Shown: positions 26,167 to 34,884, numbered from the stretch's first letter. The stretch: 64,000 nt of DNA from an uncultured Eubacteriales bacterium (GCA_949283375.1 CASDSM010000041.1:1-64000), one strand, 5' to 3'. Translations and numbers: made by a program. The notes: generated from the sequence alone by a model not told the origin.

Positions 26167-26198
26167 GGCGTTTGTGTTCCGATGATGGGCCGGCGGCG

Positions 26199-27548
26199 TC
26201 ACGCCGCTTCCGCGGGGGCGTCCTCCCCCTCCGGGGCTGTCCCCGCTGTGCCGTCCGTCTCCGTCCCATCGGAGGCGGCGTCCTCTGCCGCGGCGTCCTC
26301 CTCCACGGTCTCCGTCTCCGGCTCCGCCCCGGAGGCGGGGCGGACCAGGCCGCCGGAGGAGATGCTCACGTCGAAGGAGTAGTCCAGCATGAGGTCGAAG
26401 ACCCGCTGCGCCTCCTCCCCGTTCGCGGCGAGGCGGGTGGTGCAGTTCTCCTGGATGGCGGGCAGGACGGTGGCCCCGATCGTCCCGCCGTTGCCGTCGC
26501 CGGTGAAGCGCAGCTCGAGCAGGCAGGTCTCCAGCGTCTTCTCGTTGAACCAGCAGGAGCCGAGGCTGTAGAAGATGGGCTTGCCGTCGTAGTATTCGAT
26601 GCCCTGCAGGCAGTGCGAGTGGGTCCCCACCACCACGTCCGCCCCGGCGTCGATGTAGGTCCGCGCGTCGGCGCGCTGCTGGGCGCTGGCCTCGTAGACG
26701 TAGTCGGTGCCCCAGTGGACGCAGGCGATCACATAGTCCGCGTTTTGCCGGGCGGTCTGGATGGCGGAGACGAACTTGTCCGTCTCATAGCACAGCAGCA
26801 CGCCTGAGCTGTCCGCCGTGGCCTCCGGGGTGAAGCGGTTCTGCTCCGCGCAGCAGGCGCTGACAAAGGCGACGGTCACCCCGTCGTGCTCCCAGTAGTA
26901 GGGCGTCATCGCGTCGGCGAGCGTCTCGCCCGCGCCGACGTGGGCGATGCCCGCCCCGTCCAGGGTGGCGAGGGTATCCGTCAGCCCCTCCGGGCCGAAG
27001 TCATAGATGTGGTTGTTCGCCAGCGTCACCAGGTCCACCCCCATCTCCTGATAGATGGAGACGTTGGCGGGGTCGGAGCGGAAGGTGTACGCCTTGCCGT
27101 CCAGCGCCGCGCCCCCGGCGGTGAAGGCGAACTCGCTGTTGAGGCAGAAGAGGTCGGCCGAGCGCATCCGCTCGAGCAGCTCCCCGTCCAGGCAGGAGGA
27201 GATGCCGTTCTCCTGCCCGGCGAGATAGGTCATGGTGGGCCAGCTGTCGTCCAGGTTGACGTCCCCGGCCAGGGCGACGGTGAAGTCGTAGGTCGCGGCG
27301 GCTGCGGCGGCCGCGGCCGCCTCCTCTTCCTGCCGGGCGGCCTCCTCGGCGGCCAGACGCTCGGCCTCCTCGGCGGCCCGCTGCCGCTCGGCCTGCCACT
27401 GGAACAGGCCGATCACCAGACAGATGACAATGATAATGCTGCATACCGTGTTGAGCACCACGCCGGGACTCAGCCGACGCGGAAGCAGGTTCAGGATGGC
27501 GGCGCTGCGACGGCGGCGGCGACGGCGGCTGCTGCGGGACGCGCTCAA
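26199..27548 (-). CDS. CapA-family protein, membrane anchored (copy 2)
   Basis: A 449-residue paralogue of the CapA-like protein at 5430. It starts with a seven-Arg run (SSRRRRRRRSAAI), one membrane helix (about residues 33-53), an Ala/Glu coiled linker with a nine-Ala run, then the CapA domain: ALAGDVNLDDSWP, LANNHIYDFGPEGL, CVHWGTDYVYEAS, VVGTHSHCLQGIEYY and IFYSLGSCWF. The C-terminus is an acidic low-complexity tail. The likely start is TTG at 27548, eight bases after AAGGGAG; the frame upstream is not protein-like. The acceptor or substrate is unknown. No cap or pgs genes are linked. Confidence 0.83.
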   Translation of the reverse strand: MSASRSSRRRRRRRSAAILNLLPRRLSPGVVLNTVCSIIIVICLVIGLFQWQAERQRAAEEAERLAAEEAARQEEEAAAAAAAAATYDFTVALAGDVNLDDSWPTMTYLAGQENGISSCLDGELLERMRSADLFCLNSEFAFTAGGAALDGKAYTFRSDPANVSIYQEMGVDLVTLANNHIYDFGPEGLTDTLATLDGAGIAHVGAGETLADAMTPYYWEHDGVTVAFVSACCAEQNRFTPEATADSSGVLLCYETDKFVSAIQTARQNADYVIACVHWGTDYVYEASAQQRADARTYIDAGADVVVGTHSHCLQGIEYYDGKPIFYSLGSCWFNEKTLETCLLELRFTGDGNGGTIGATVLPAIQENCTTRLAANGEEAQRVFDLMLDYSFDVSISSGGLVRPASGAEPETETVEEDAAAEDAASDGTETDGTAGTAPEGEDAPAEAA

Positions 27549-27677
27549 GACCTCATCTCCCTTCTGAAAACAGGATGGGCGGCCGCGCAAGAGAAAAGCG
27601 GCCGCCCTCATGAATATCTGCGTATGGAGTTTGACAGGCCCCCTCCCCGCAAAGGGCGACCAATTGACTGGGGATTT

Positions 27678-27696
27678 GACAAAAGAGCCTTTTGTC
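27678..27696 (-). terminator. Weak hairpin after citrate synthase
   Basis: A perfect eight-base stem (GACAAAAG/CTTTTGTC, three-base loop) 13 bases after the citrate synthase stop. The stem is A/T-rich and lacks a long T run, so termination is probable but not certain. Confidence 0.5.
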
Positions 27697-27709
27697 TATT
27701 GTACCACAG

Positions 27710-29077
27710 TCAGCCGCGGTCGTCCAGAGGGATAAACGGACTGGTGGGGGAGATCGCCTTGTAGGCCGGGCGGATGATGCGGCTCGGGTTGAAGATCTCC
27801 TCCAGCCGGTGGGCGCACCAGCCCACCATGCGCGCCGTGGCAAACAGCGGGGTGAACAGGTCCTCCGGGATGTTGAGCATCTCATAGACAAAGCCGGAGT
27901 AGAGGTCCACGTTGGCGCACATCACCTTGTCCTTGCCGGTCACATGGGCGAAGACGGAGGGGGTGAGCCGCTCGACGCTCTCGATCAGGTCCAGCCGGTC
28001 CTCCATCCCCTTTTTGATGGCGAGGCTGCGGCTGAAGTGGCGCAGCACCTCCGCGCGCGGGTCGGAGAGGGTATAGACCGCGTGACCCATGCCGTAGATC
28101 AGGCCGCTGCGGTCGAAGGCCTCCTTCTGGAGCAGGCGGACCAGGCAGCGGCAGATCTCCTCGTCGTCCTTCCAGTCGCGCACATCGTGCGCGATGAAGT
28201 CCATCATCTGCTTGCAGCGGATGTTCGCCCCGCCGTGGCGCGGCCCCTTGAGCGAGCCCACCGCCGCGGCGATGGCGGAGAACATGTCGGTATAGGACGA
28301 GGAGATGACGCGGCAGGTGAAGGTGGAGTTGTTGCCGCCGCCGTGCTCGGCGTGGAGCATCAGGCAGAGGTCGAGCAGCTTGGCCTCGTCGTCGGTGAAC
28401 TGCTGGTCCTGCCGGATGATGGACAGGAAGGTCTCCGCCGTGCTCTGGCCGGGCTTTGGCAGGTGGAGGTAGAGCGACTCGTGGTCGAAATAGCGCCGCT
28501 TGGCCGCGTAGGCGTGGGCCACGATGACCGGGGTGCGGGCGATGAGCTGCATGGACAGGCGCAGCTGGTTTTCCGCCGTCATGGTCTCCGGGTCCTCGTC
28601 ATAGGAATAGAGCGAGAGGATGCTGCGCGCGAGCTTGTTCATCACGTTGGGGCTGGGGCCCTTGAGGATGGTGTCCTCGGTGAACATCGGCGGCAGGACG
28701 CGCATCTCGTCCAGGGCGCGGCCAAAGGCCTCCAGCTGGGCGCGGTTGGGCAGGCAGCCCATCAGCAGCAGATAGCACGTCTCCTCAAAGCCGAAGCGCT
28801 TCTCCGACGAGCAGCCCTGGATCAGGTCCTCCACGTCGATGCCGCGGTAGATGAGCTGGCCCTGGGTGGGCATCCGCTCGCCGTCCTGGATGTAGTAGCC
28901 GCGCACGTTGCCGATGCGGGTGAGGCCGGCCATGACGCCGGTGTTATCCTCGTTGCGCAGGCCGCGCTTGACCTGATATTTATGGTAGAGATGGGGAGGG
29001 ATATGGCTGTTCTCCAGATAGGGGGCGCTCAGGCCCCGGAGGAAGTCTTGGGTCTGATCGGATAACAGGTTGGACAA
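27710..29077 (-). CDS. gltA: Citrate synthase (citrate/2-methylcitrate synthase family)
   Basis: About 455 residues with the citrate synthase fold. It joins acetyl-CoA and oxaloacetate to citrate, the entry to glutamate synthesis in anaerobes with an incomplete TCA cycle. Motifs: LHAEHGGGNNSTFTCRV (catalytic His region), LKGPRHGGANIRC, and YGMGHAVYTLSDPRA (second catalytic His), with the conserved catalytic Asp likely in the VFAHVTGKDKVMCANVDLYS segment. Start choice is uncertain: TTG at 29077 has AAAAGG at ten-base spacing, whereas GTG at 29086 and TTG at 29098 have no usable site. The early residues LIYRGIDVEDL fit the family. Confidence 0.93.
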   Translation of the reverse strand: MSNLLSDQTQDFLRGLSAPYLENSHIPPHLYHKYQVKRGLRNEDNTGVMAGLTRIGNVRGYYIQDGERMPTQGQLIYRGIDVEDLIQGCSSEKRFGFEETCYLLLMGCLPNRAQLEAFGRALDEMRVLPPMFTEDTILKGPSPNVMNKLARSILSLYSYDEDPETMTAENQLRLSMQLIARTPVIVAHAYAAKRRYFDHESLYLHLPKPGQSTAETFLSIIRQDQQFTDDEAKLLDLCLMLHAEHGGGNNSTFTCRVISSSYTDMFSAIAAAVGSLKGPRHGGANIRCKQMMDFIAHDVRDWKDDEEICRCLVRLLQKEAFDRSGLIYGMGHAVYTLSDPRAEVLRHFSRSLAIKKGMEDRLDLIESVERLTPSVFAHVTGKDKVMCANVDLYSGFVYEMLNIPEDLFTPLFATARMVGWCAHRLEEIFNPSRIIRPAYKAISPTSPFIPLDDRG

Positions 29078-29156
29078 TGTGATCACGCCTTTTCTCAAAA
29101 TTCAGTTCGCCCCAACCGGGCCGTCTCCGGCCCTCCAGAAGACGCTTTCTGTCAAA

Positions 29157-29185
29157 AGTATACTGTCTCTGCCAGAAAAAGTCAA
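29157..29185 (-). promoter_or_regulatory. Promoter of citrate synthase
   Basis: On the minus strand TTGACT (29185-29180), 17 bases, TATACT (29162-29157), about 80 bases before the coding region. Confidence 0.8.
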
Positions 29186-29315
29186 TCACACTTTGCATGG
29201 CTAGCGCACTAAACTGCAATGGCCCGCCCCCGCTTCGTCAGCCGGAGCGGGCGGAAAGGGAAGTTTTACGCACTTTTCCGTATCCGAAGTATCTGCCATC
29301 TGCAAGGAGGCCTGC

Positions 29316-30419
29316 ATGATGATGCATCGCGTGCTGCTGCTCTCCGCCGTTTTGACGGCGGCGCTGCTTTTGCTGCCCCTCACCGCCCTGCGCGCCGGGG
29401 CGGATGGGCCGGACACCCCCTCCCCCGCGCCGGAGGAGCCCGCCGCATCAGGGGAGACCTCACAGCCGGAGGAGGCCCCCGCGCCGGAGGAGACGCCCAC
29501 GGCAGAGGAGACCGCCGCACAGGAGGAAGCCCCCGTGCAGGAGGAAGCCCCTGTACAGGAGGAGGCGGGGCGGACGGTCCGCCTGCTCGGCGCGGACGGC
29601 GCGGTGCGGGAGACGGGGCTGGAGGACTATCTCTGGGGGGTGGTGGCGGCGGAGATGCCCGCCGCCTTCCAGCCGGAGGCCCTCGCGGCGCAGGCGGTGG
29701 CGGCGCGGACCTACGCCCTCTACCGCCTGGGGCACCCCGCCGCGGCCCATCCGGAGGCGGACCTCTGCTGCGACGGGGCCTGCTGTCAGGCGTGGATGAG
29801 CCGGGCCGAGCGCCTGGACGCCTGGCCGGAGGGGGACCGGGAGACCTACGCCGCGCGTCTCACCGCCGCCGTGGCGGACACACGGGGGAAATACCTCGCC
29901 TGGGAGGGGGAGCCGATCCTCGCCGCCTTCCACTCCTCCTCCGACGGGCAGACCCGCGCCGCCGCCGGGGTGTGGGGGCAGGAGGTCCCCTACCTCGTCT
30001 CCGTCTCCAGCCCGGAGGGGGAGGGGGACGCCCCGAACTATTACAGCGTGGTCACCATGACCGCCCGGGAGGCGGCGGAGCGGCTGCACAGCCGCTACCC
30101 CGGCCTCGCGCTGGAGGGGGACTGCGCGGCGTGGTTCGGGGACTTCACCTACGGGCCGGACGGGCTGCTCGCCTCGCTGACGGTGGGAGGGCAGGCGCTC
30201 ACCGCACAGGAGGCGCGGGAGCTCTTCGACCTCCGCTCGGCCAGCTTCACCGTCTCCTGCGCGGGGGAGGAGATCACCTTCTACGTCACCGGCTACGGCC
30301 ACGGGGTGGGGATGAGCCAGTACGGGGCGAACGTCCTGGCCAAAGCCGGGGAGGGCTGGGCGGACATCCTCGCCCACTACTACCCGGGGACCACGCTGGA
30401 GACGCTGGAGGGCGGCTGA
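29316..30419 (+). CDS. spoIID: SpoIID/LytB-domain protein (stage II sporulation protein D-like)
   Basis: A 367-residue exported protein. A signal/anchor helix (about residues 5-25) is followed by a Pro/Glu repeat linker with repeated QEEAP units (about 30-85), then the SpoIID domain: GLEDYLWGVVAAEMPAAFQP (with the Glu of the lytic transglycosylase motif), AAQAVAARTYAL, AAFHSSSDGQTR and YGHGVGMSQYGA near the C-terminus. In sporulation SpoIID cuts glycan strands during engulfment. Paralogues of SpoIID exist in many Clostridia, and there is no spoIIQ or spoIIR neighbour here, so the symbol is probable rather than certain. AAGGAGG precedes three ATGs at 29316, 29319 and 29322. Confidence 0.8.
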   Translation: MMMHRVLLLSAVLTAALLLLPLTALRAGADGPDTPSPAPEEPAASGETSQPEEAPAPEETPTAEETAAQEEAPVQEEAPVQEEAGRTVRLLGADGAVRETGLEDYLWGVVAAEMPAAFQPEALAAQAVAARTYALYRLGHPAAAHPEADLCCDGACCQAWMSRAERLDAWPEGDRETYAARLTAAVADTRGKYLAWEGEPILAAFHSSSDGQTRAAAGVWGQEVPYLVSVSSPEGEGDAPNYYSVVTMTAREAAERLHSRYPGLALEGDCAAWFGDFTYGPDGLLASLTVGGQALTAQEARELFDLRSASFTVSCAGEEITFYVTGYGHGVGMSQYGANVLAKAGEGWADILAHYYPGTTLETLEGG

Positions 30420-30487
30420 GGGGGGGCGGCGGAAATGACAATGGATTGGGTCCTGCGGGGCAAACCCGGCGAGACCTTTTTGGACGC

Positions 30488-30514
30488 GCCGTCTCCCGTT
30501 TCTGCCGGGACGGC
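30488..30514 (-). terminator. Hairpin after the AIM24 gene
   Basis: An inverted repeat (GCCGTC outer arms, CCCG/CGGG inner pairs) starts at the stop codon of the AIM24 gene on the minus strand and is followed by CGCGTCCAAAAAGG. It could stop either converging transcript although the T run is poor. Confidence 0.45.
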
Positions 30515-31288
30515 TCACACCGGGCCGCGGAGCACCGGGGCGAGCAGGACGCGGCCGGTGCCGCTGTAGACGTTCACCAGCCCCTCGCCCGAGGCGGCCG
30601 AGCCGATCAGCGAACGGCTGGAGCGCTCCACGGTAAAGCGCAGGCTGTTGCTCCAGGCGATGGCAAAGCTGCCGTCCACTCTGAGGACATCGTCCTTCAG
30701 GTCGATCACCACCAGCTCCTCCCGCGGGCAGGGGGACTCCAGGCAGAGGACGCCGCTGCCGCGGATGCCGAGGTTAAAGAGGCCCTCGCCCCCCGCCACG
30801 GCGGAGGAGAAGGTGGACCGGGCGACCGCCTTGTGCTGGAGGCGGGCGTCACAGGCGAGGAAGAGCCCGTCGTCCAGCACGATCTCCCCGTGCCAGTCCG
30901 CCAGGTCGATGAGCAGGATGTGCTTGTAGGTCGGCTCGAGGACCAGCGTACCGTCTCCGGTGTACTCCGGCTTGATGGCAGACTCGCCTGTGACCGAGCC
31001 GCGCACCGCCTTGCCGAAGAAGTCGCCTACGCCCTTGATGCCGGTGGTGGCGTTCACGTTGCCCACCGACCACTGCATCGCTCCGGCCTGGATGGTCACG
31101 CCGCCCGACTGGCCCAGCTCACAGACCACCTGACGCTTGCGCACGTTCATCTCATTGCAGTAATAGGCGAGGGCCGCCTCACTGGGCAGCACGCTCAGGT
31201 CGCGTTGGTACTCGATCACGGAGAACGGGCCGAGCCGGTCGATCACCTTGATGTCGTCGTTGTCCAGGAAATTGTGAATCTGATACAT
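30515..31288 (-). CDS. AIM24-family protein
   Basis: A 257-residue cytoplasmic protein of the AIM24 family (related to tryptophan-RNA-binding attenuator-like fold, DUF124). Typical features are FSVIEYQRDLSVLPS, GGVTIQAGAMQWSVGNV, the KGVGDFFGKAVRGSVTGES stretch, EGLFNLGIRGSGVL and a beta-rich Gly pattern. The yeast homologue affects mitochondrial inner membrane organisation; the bacterial role is not established. The ATG at 31288 follows AAGGAG. It is a single-gene unit converging on the SpoIID-like gene. Confidence 0.88.
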   Translation of the reverse strand: MYQIHNFLDNDDIKVIDRLGPFSVIEYQRDLSVLPSEAALAYYCNEMNVRKRQVVCELGQSGGVTIQAGAMQWSVGNVNATTGIKGVGDFFGKAVRGSVTGESAIKPEYTGDGTLVLEPTYKHILLIDLADWHGEIVLDDGLFLACDARLQHKAVARSTFSSAVAGGEGLFNLGIRGSGVLCLESPCPREELVVIDLKDDVLRVDGSFAIAWSNSLRFTVERSSRSLIGSAASGEGLVNVYSGTGRVLLAPVLRGPV

Positions 31289-31516
31289 GGGAGCACGCTC
31301 CTTCTGCGCTCTGCGCGTCATTTCGCACCCGCTTTTGGCGAAGTGGCTGATCTTATGATACCAGTCTGCCCGACCGGACGCAACGGGATGAGCGTCCGGA
31401 CACGAAATTTTAAGCAAAATTTAACCGCGGCCCATCGACGGCGGTCCGGTCTGTGCTATACTTGCGGGGAGAAAAGGCCCTCCGGAGTGCCGGGGGGCGG
31501 AATGGAGGCATCTGCA

Positions 31517-32128
31517 ATGGAGGAACGCGGCAAGCTGCACACCGGGGAGCTTTACCTCCCGGGCGACGAGAGCATTATGGCCGAGCAGAACCGCTGTCTG
31601 GAGCGCCTGTGGGAGTTCAACCACACCCCGCCCACCGAGCCGGACCGGCGCGCCGCCCTGCTCCGGGCGCTCTTCGCCGGGATCGGCGAGGGCTGCTGGA
31701 TCGAGCCGCCGCTGCACGCCAACTGGGGCGGCCACCACGTCCATTTCGGGCGCAACATCTACGCGAACTTCAATCTGACGCTGGTGGACGACACCCACAT
31801 CTACGTCGGGGACGGCACGATGTTCGGCCCCAATGTGGTCCTCGCCACGGCGGGGCACCCCATCCTCCCCGCGCTGCGGGGGGAGGGCTATCAGTATAAC
31901 CTCCCCATCCACATCGGCAAAAACTGCTGGCTGGGCGCGGGGGTGATCGTCCTGCCCGGCGTGACCATCGGGGACAACACGGTGGTGGGTGCGGGCAGCG
32001 TGGTCACCCGCGACCTCCCGGCAAATGTCGTCGCTGTGGGCAACCCCTGCCGTATCCTGCGCGCGGTGGACGAGCGCGACCGGGCGTATTACGTCCGCGG
32101 ACGCGCCATCCCGCCTGAGCTGCTCTGA
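31517..32128 (+). CDS. Maltose/galactoside O-acetyltransferase-type hexapeptide transferase
   Basis: A 203-residue left-handed beta-helix acetyltransferase of the LacA/Maa/NodL group, transferring acetyl from acetyl-CoA to sugar hydroxyls. The N-terminal helical part (SIMAEQNRCLERLWEFNHT) is followed by hexapeptide repeats, HFGRNIYANFNLTLVDDTHI, TAGHPILP (with the catalytic His), IGKNCWLGAGVIVLPGVTIG and NPCRILRAV. The ATG at 31517 has GGAGG eight bases upstream; the one at 31502 has a poorer site. Upstream a TATACT at 31457-31462 may be the -10 box. Natural substrate unknown. Confidence 0.92.
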   Translation: MEERGKLHTGELYLPGDESIMAEQNRCLERLWEFNHTPPTEPDRRAALLRALFAGIGEGCWIEPPLHANWGGHHVHFGRNIYANFNLTLVDDTHIYVGDGTMFGPNVVLATAGHPILPALRGEGYQYNLPIHIGKNCWLGAGVIVLPGVTIGDNTVVGAGSVVTRDLPANVVAVGNPCRILRAVDERDRAYYVRGRAIPPELL

Positions 32129-32140
32129 GTGACGAAAACC

Positions 32141-32234
32141 GGCCCCGCCGCTTTTCCAGCGGCGAGGCCATTGGCTAACATTTCGTGTGGTTTTCCCCGC
32201 CGTAGGGGCGCACCCTGTGCGCCCGCGTCTACGG
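32141..32234. repeat. Two hairpins between converging genes, one of a common repeat type
   Basis: The first stem-loop is 32141-32151/32159-32169 (one mismatch). The second, 32200-32234, nests GGGCGCAC-cct-GTGCGCCC inside CCGTAG/CTACGG. The phrase GTAGGGGCGCACCCTGTGCG resembles an intergenic palindromic repeat widespread in Oscillospiraceae. They may serve as terminators for the acetyltransferase and the zinc-ribbon protein. Family assignment is from memory, not from a search. Confidence 0.5.
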
Positions 32235-32263
32235 AACCATTTACAGGCACCCCATGCGCCCCA

Positions 32264-33232
32264 TCATCCGCCGATAGCCGGCACCTCGCCCGCGCCGTCC
32301 GCCTGCACGCCGGCCCAGTCACGGCAGAGGGACTCCAACGCGCCGGGCTGGCCGCTCTCCGTCCAGTCCACGGCGAGATCGCTCTCGATCCCCCAGGGAA
32401 TCGGGTTTTCGCCGGTGTCGTACCAGAAGACCCAGACGGAGGTCCCGCCGGACTGCTCGATCTCCTCCAGCGTGAGCAGGATCTGGCTGCTCAGGGGCTG
32501 GTCTCCCAGAAGCGGCTCATAGCGGTTGGCGTCGCCCGCAAGCAGGAGGATGCCGCCCGCGGCCTCCTCCGTCTGAAAGGAGAGGACGTGCCCGCGGCTG
32601 GTGTCCTCCCGCGCGGTGCGGTACCACTCGGAGGTGACCACATTGCCCTGCAGCTCGTCCGGGTCGATGTGTGCGAGGGCGTAGGTGGCGCCCGCCTCCC
32701 CGTTGGAGGTGACCTCCTGGACGATGCTGCCCTCAAAGCTGGCCCCTCCGACGGTGGAAAACGAGATCAGCTGAAACACGATGAGCAGCGCAAAGGCCAC
32801 AATCAGCGCGCCCACGACGGCCAGCACCACCCACAGCCGGTCTTTACGCCGCACGGGCGGGTGGACCTGGTCGGACGGATGGAGTTCGGTGCCGCAGTGG
32901 GGGCAGAGCTTCCACTCCGGCTGGGCGGCCTGGCCGCAGTTCGGACAGGAGGCCAGCAGCTGCGCCCCGCAGTAGGGGCAGCGGGCGAAGGAGCGCTCCA
33001 CCGGCTGGCCGCACTGGCTGCACTGGTAGAGCGGGGCGCTCGGCCGGACGAGCAGGTAGATGATGAGCCCCATATAGCCGGGCACCAGGAGCACCACCAG
33101 CACCCAGAGCACGGCGTTCATCCCCCGCCGCCGCGCGTCGCGCGCGACATAGACGGCCAGGGCGATCAGGCTGCCAAACAGGAGCAGCAGAATCAGAAGT
33201 ACAAAGATCAAAACATTGCCAACGGCTGCCAT
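32264..33232 (-). CDS. Membrane protein with double zinc ribbons
   Basis: A 322-residue membrane protein: two helices (about residues 5-27 and 40-60), then two zinc-ribbon units (CSQCGQPVERSFARCPYCG and CPNCGQAAQPEWKLCPHCG, about 70-117), a third helix (about 134-155) and an outward domain of unknown type (ASFEGSIVQEVTSNGEAGAT and onward). It is the third gene of a sigma factor operon, and the outer domain plus inner zinc ribbons would suit a signal receiver or anti-sigma role. That role is inference. The start overlaps the 3' end of the previous gene by 25 bases. Confidence 0.8.
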   Translation of the reverse strand: MAAVGNVLIFVLLILLLLFGSLIALAVYVARDARRRGMNAVLWVLVVLLVPGYMGLIIYLLVRPSAPLYQCSQCGQPVERSFARCPYCGAQLLASCPNCGQAAQPEWKLCPHCGTELHPSDQVHPPVRRKDRLWVVLAVVGALIVAFALLIVFQLISFSTVGGASFEGSIVQEVTSNGEAGATYALAHIDPDELQGNVVTSEWYRTAREDTSRGHVLSFQTEEAAGGILLLAGDANRYEPLLGDQPLSSQILLTLEEIEQSGGTSVWVFWYDTGENPIPWGIESDLAVDWTESGQPGALESLCRDWAGVQADGAGEVPAIGG

Positions 33233-33504
33233 TGACGATCCCTCCTTACGATGGCGAATGCGGCCAGGGCGGCGAGCCCGGCCAGTTCACTGGCGACCAG
33301 CCCCACGGCGGCGGCGAGCCCCGCGGGCGTGGTCAGATAGGGGAGGAGCAGGACCCAGCAGGCGAGGTTGGAGAGCACGGCGAGCAGGGCGGTGAGCGCC
33401 AGGCAGAGGTTTCGCTGCCGCAGCGCCGCGCGCCGGTCGCGCTCGGCCTCCAGGGATTGCCGGGTGAGTGTGGGCGGGGTGTAGCGCTCAAAGTTCAGAT
33501 TCAT
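33208..33504 (-). CDS. Small membrane protein in the sigma factor operon
   Basis: A 98-residue protein with two membrane helices (about residues 34-56 and 62-85) and a polar N-terminus (PPTLTRQSLEAERDRRAALR). No family recognised. It overlaps the sigma factor gene by 17 bases and the zinc-ribbon gene by 25, so the three are tightly coupled. Position directly after a sigma factor is where anti-sigma factors sit, but it lacks a recognisable anti-sigma domain. Confidence 0.75.
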   Translation of the reverse strand: MNLNFERYTPPTLTRQSLEAERDRRAALRQRNLCLALTALLAVLSNLACWVLLLPYLTTPAGLAAAVGLVASELAGLAALAAFAIVRRDRQWQPLAMF

Positions 33505-33976
33505 CGGTCAGCCACCTCCTGAGCTGGTCTCTGGCCCTCGCGAGCCGGGATTTGACCGTCCCCTCCGGCAATCCGAGCATGCGGGCGGTCTCTCTGATAT
33601 CGTGTCCGGCGAAGTAGTACAGGATGACCGGCAGCCGCAGCCGGTCGGGCAGGCGCGCGAGCGCCTGGTGGAGCGGGCTGTAGTCCTCCGTCTCCGGTCC
33701 GGGGGCCTGCGCGAGCGCCCGGTCCTGCGCCTCCCACGAGGGGAAGGCGAGCACCGTTACCTGACGCCGCAGCCGCCGCAGCCGGTCGCGGTAGAGATTG
33801 ACGCACACCCGCGCCGCCCACGGCTCAAAGGGCTGAGACGGGTCGTAGCGCGGCCACTGCTCGAGCAGGCGCAGCCAGGTGTCCTGATAGAGCTCCTCCG
33901 CCTCGCACCGGCTCCGGCACAGGTGCAGGCACAGGCCAAACAGCCGCCGCCCGTGCGTGCGGATATACTCGTCCAT
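33488..33976 (-). CDS. RNA polymerase sigma factor, sigma-70 family (ECF type)
   Basis: A 162-residue ECF-type sigma factor. Region 2 is at about residues 10-75 (GLCLHLCRSRCEAEELYQDT, with PWAARVCVNLYRDRLRR), region 4 at about 105-158 (LPDRLRLPVILYYFAGHDI, ETARMLGLPEGTVKSRLARA). The ATG at 33976 gives the usual ECF length; the frame upstream has no sigma features. It leads a three-gene operon with two membrane proteins that probably control it. Its target promoters are unknown. Confidence 0.93.
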   Translation of the reverse strand: MDEYIRTHGRRLFGLCLHLCRSRCEAEELYQDTWLRLLEQWPRYDPSQPFEPWAARVCVNLYRDRLRRLRRQVTVLAFPSWEAQDRALAQAPGPETEDYSPLHQALARLPDRLRLPVILYYFAGHDIRETARMLGLPEGTVKSRLARARDQLRRWLTDESEL

Positions 33977-34108
33977 TCCATCACCCCTTTCCTGCTTCGG
34001 GCCCTTGCACCCATACATACGACAGGGAGGGGCGCGCGGTTCCCTCAGGGAGGAAAAAATTTTCGCCGCGCTGCGCAATATTGTCGGAGGGGGAGCGAAA
34101 CAACCGCC

Positions 34109-34138
34109 TTGACCGCCTGCGCTGCGGGCGGCTATACT
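34109..34138 (+). promoter_or_regulatory. Promoter of the DUF4867 gene
   Basis: TTGACC at 34109-34114, 18-base spacer, TATACT at 34133-34138, 59 bases before the start codon. Confidence 0.75.
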
Positions 34139-34196
34139 GAGGTCATCCAGACATCACCGCCCCTGTGCGGCCCCGGCTCAGAAAGGATGATCCGCT

Positions 34197-34820
34197 ATGA
34201 AACTGCTCTCCGTCCACGACGCGGCCTTTGCCCCCTACGGTAAGGTGCTCTCCGGCCTCGACCTCACGAGCCTGCTCGATGCGCTCGCCCAGACCCCCAT
34301 CCCGGAGGGCGTGGTCTATGAGGCGTCCGTCCCCGCCCTGGAGGCGACGGCGGCGAAGGAGGCCCTCCAGACGGTGGCCTTCGGCGAGCTGCCCATCCAG
34401 GTGGGCTACTGCAACGGCCACAACCACCTGCTCAACGCCGTGGAGTATCACCGCTGCTCCGAGCTGAACATCGCCGCGACGGACGCCATCCTCCTGCTCG
34501 GCCGCCAGCAGGACATCGGGGCGGACTTCACCTATGACACGGCCAGGATGGAGGCCTTCCTTCTCCCGGCGGGGACGGGGGTGGAGATCTACGGCACCAC
34601 CCTGCACTACGCCCCCTGCGGCGTGGACGGCAAGGGCTTTCAGGTGGCCATCGTCCTGCCTGCGGGGACGAACGGACCGCTCCGTGCCGCCCACGGCGGC
34701 GAGGGGGAGGACCGCCTGCTCACCGCGAACAACAAGTGGCTGATCGGCCACGCGGAGGGCGGCCTGCCGGAGGGCAGCTTCCTCGGCCTGCGCGGGGAAA
34801 ACCTCGACACGGAGAAGTAA
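34197..34820 (+). CDS. DUF4867-family protein
   Basis: A 207-residue cytoplasmic protein recognised as DUF4867: it starts KLLSVHDAAFAPYGKVL and has the conserved centre YCNGHNHLLNAVEYHRCSEL followed by LLLGRQQDI and PAGTGVEIYGTTLHYAPC. The His/Glu-rich centre and beta pattern suggest a cupin-like metal-binding enzyme of sugar metabolism, as members often occur with carbohydrate genes. No such genes are beside it here. Its own promoter and terminator make it a single-gene unit. Confidence 0.8.
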   Translation: MKLLSVHDAAFAPYGKVLSGLDLTSLLDALAQTPIPEGVVYEASVPALEATAAKEALQTVAFGELPIQVGYCNGHNHLLNAVEYHRCSELNIAATDAILLLGRQQDIGADFTYDTARMEAFLLPAGTGVEIYGTTLHYAPCGVDGKGFQVAIVLPAGTNGPLRAAHGGEGEDRLLTANNKWLIGHAEGGLPEGSFLGLRGENLDTEK

Positions 34821-34847
34821 CACTGTTCTAGCAAGCATATCTTCCAG

Positions 34848-34884
34848 GCCCGCCCGTCTCCCCCACCGGAGGCGGGCGGTTTTC
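34848..34884 (+). terminator. Terminator of the DUF4867 gene
   Basis: Stem GCCCGCC (34848-34854) with GGCGGGC (34871-34877) followed by GGTTTTCTCT, 28 bases after the stop codon. Confidence 0.75.

Noticed and set aside
29219..32128. A 969-codon plus frame running across SpoIID, AIM24 and the acetyltransferase region
   Set aside because: Only the last 203 codons are a protein (hexapeptide acetyltransferase). The rest is Gly/Arg-rich sequence out of frame with SpoIID and antisense to AIM24.
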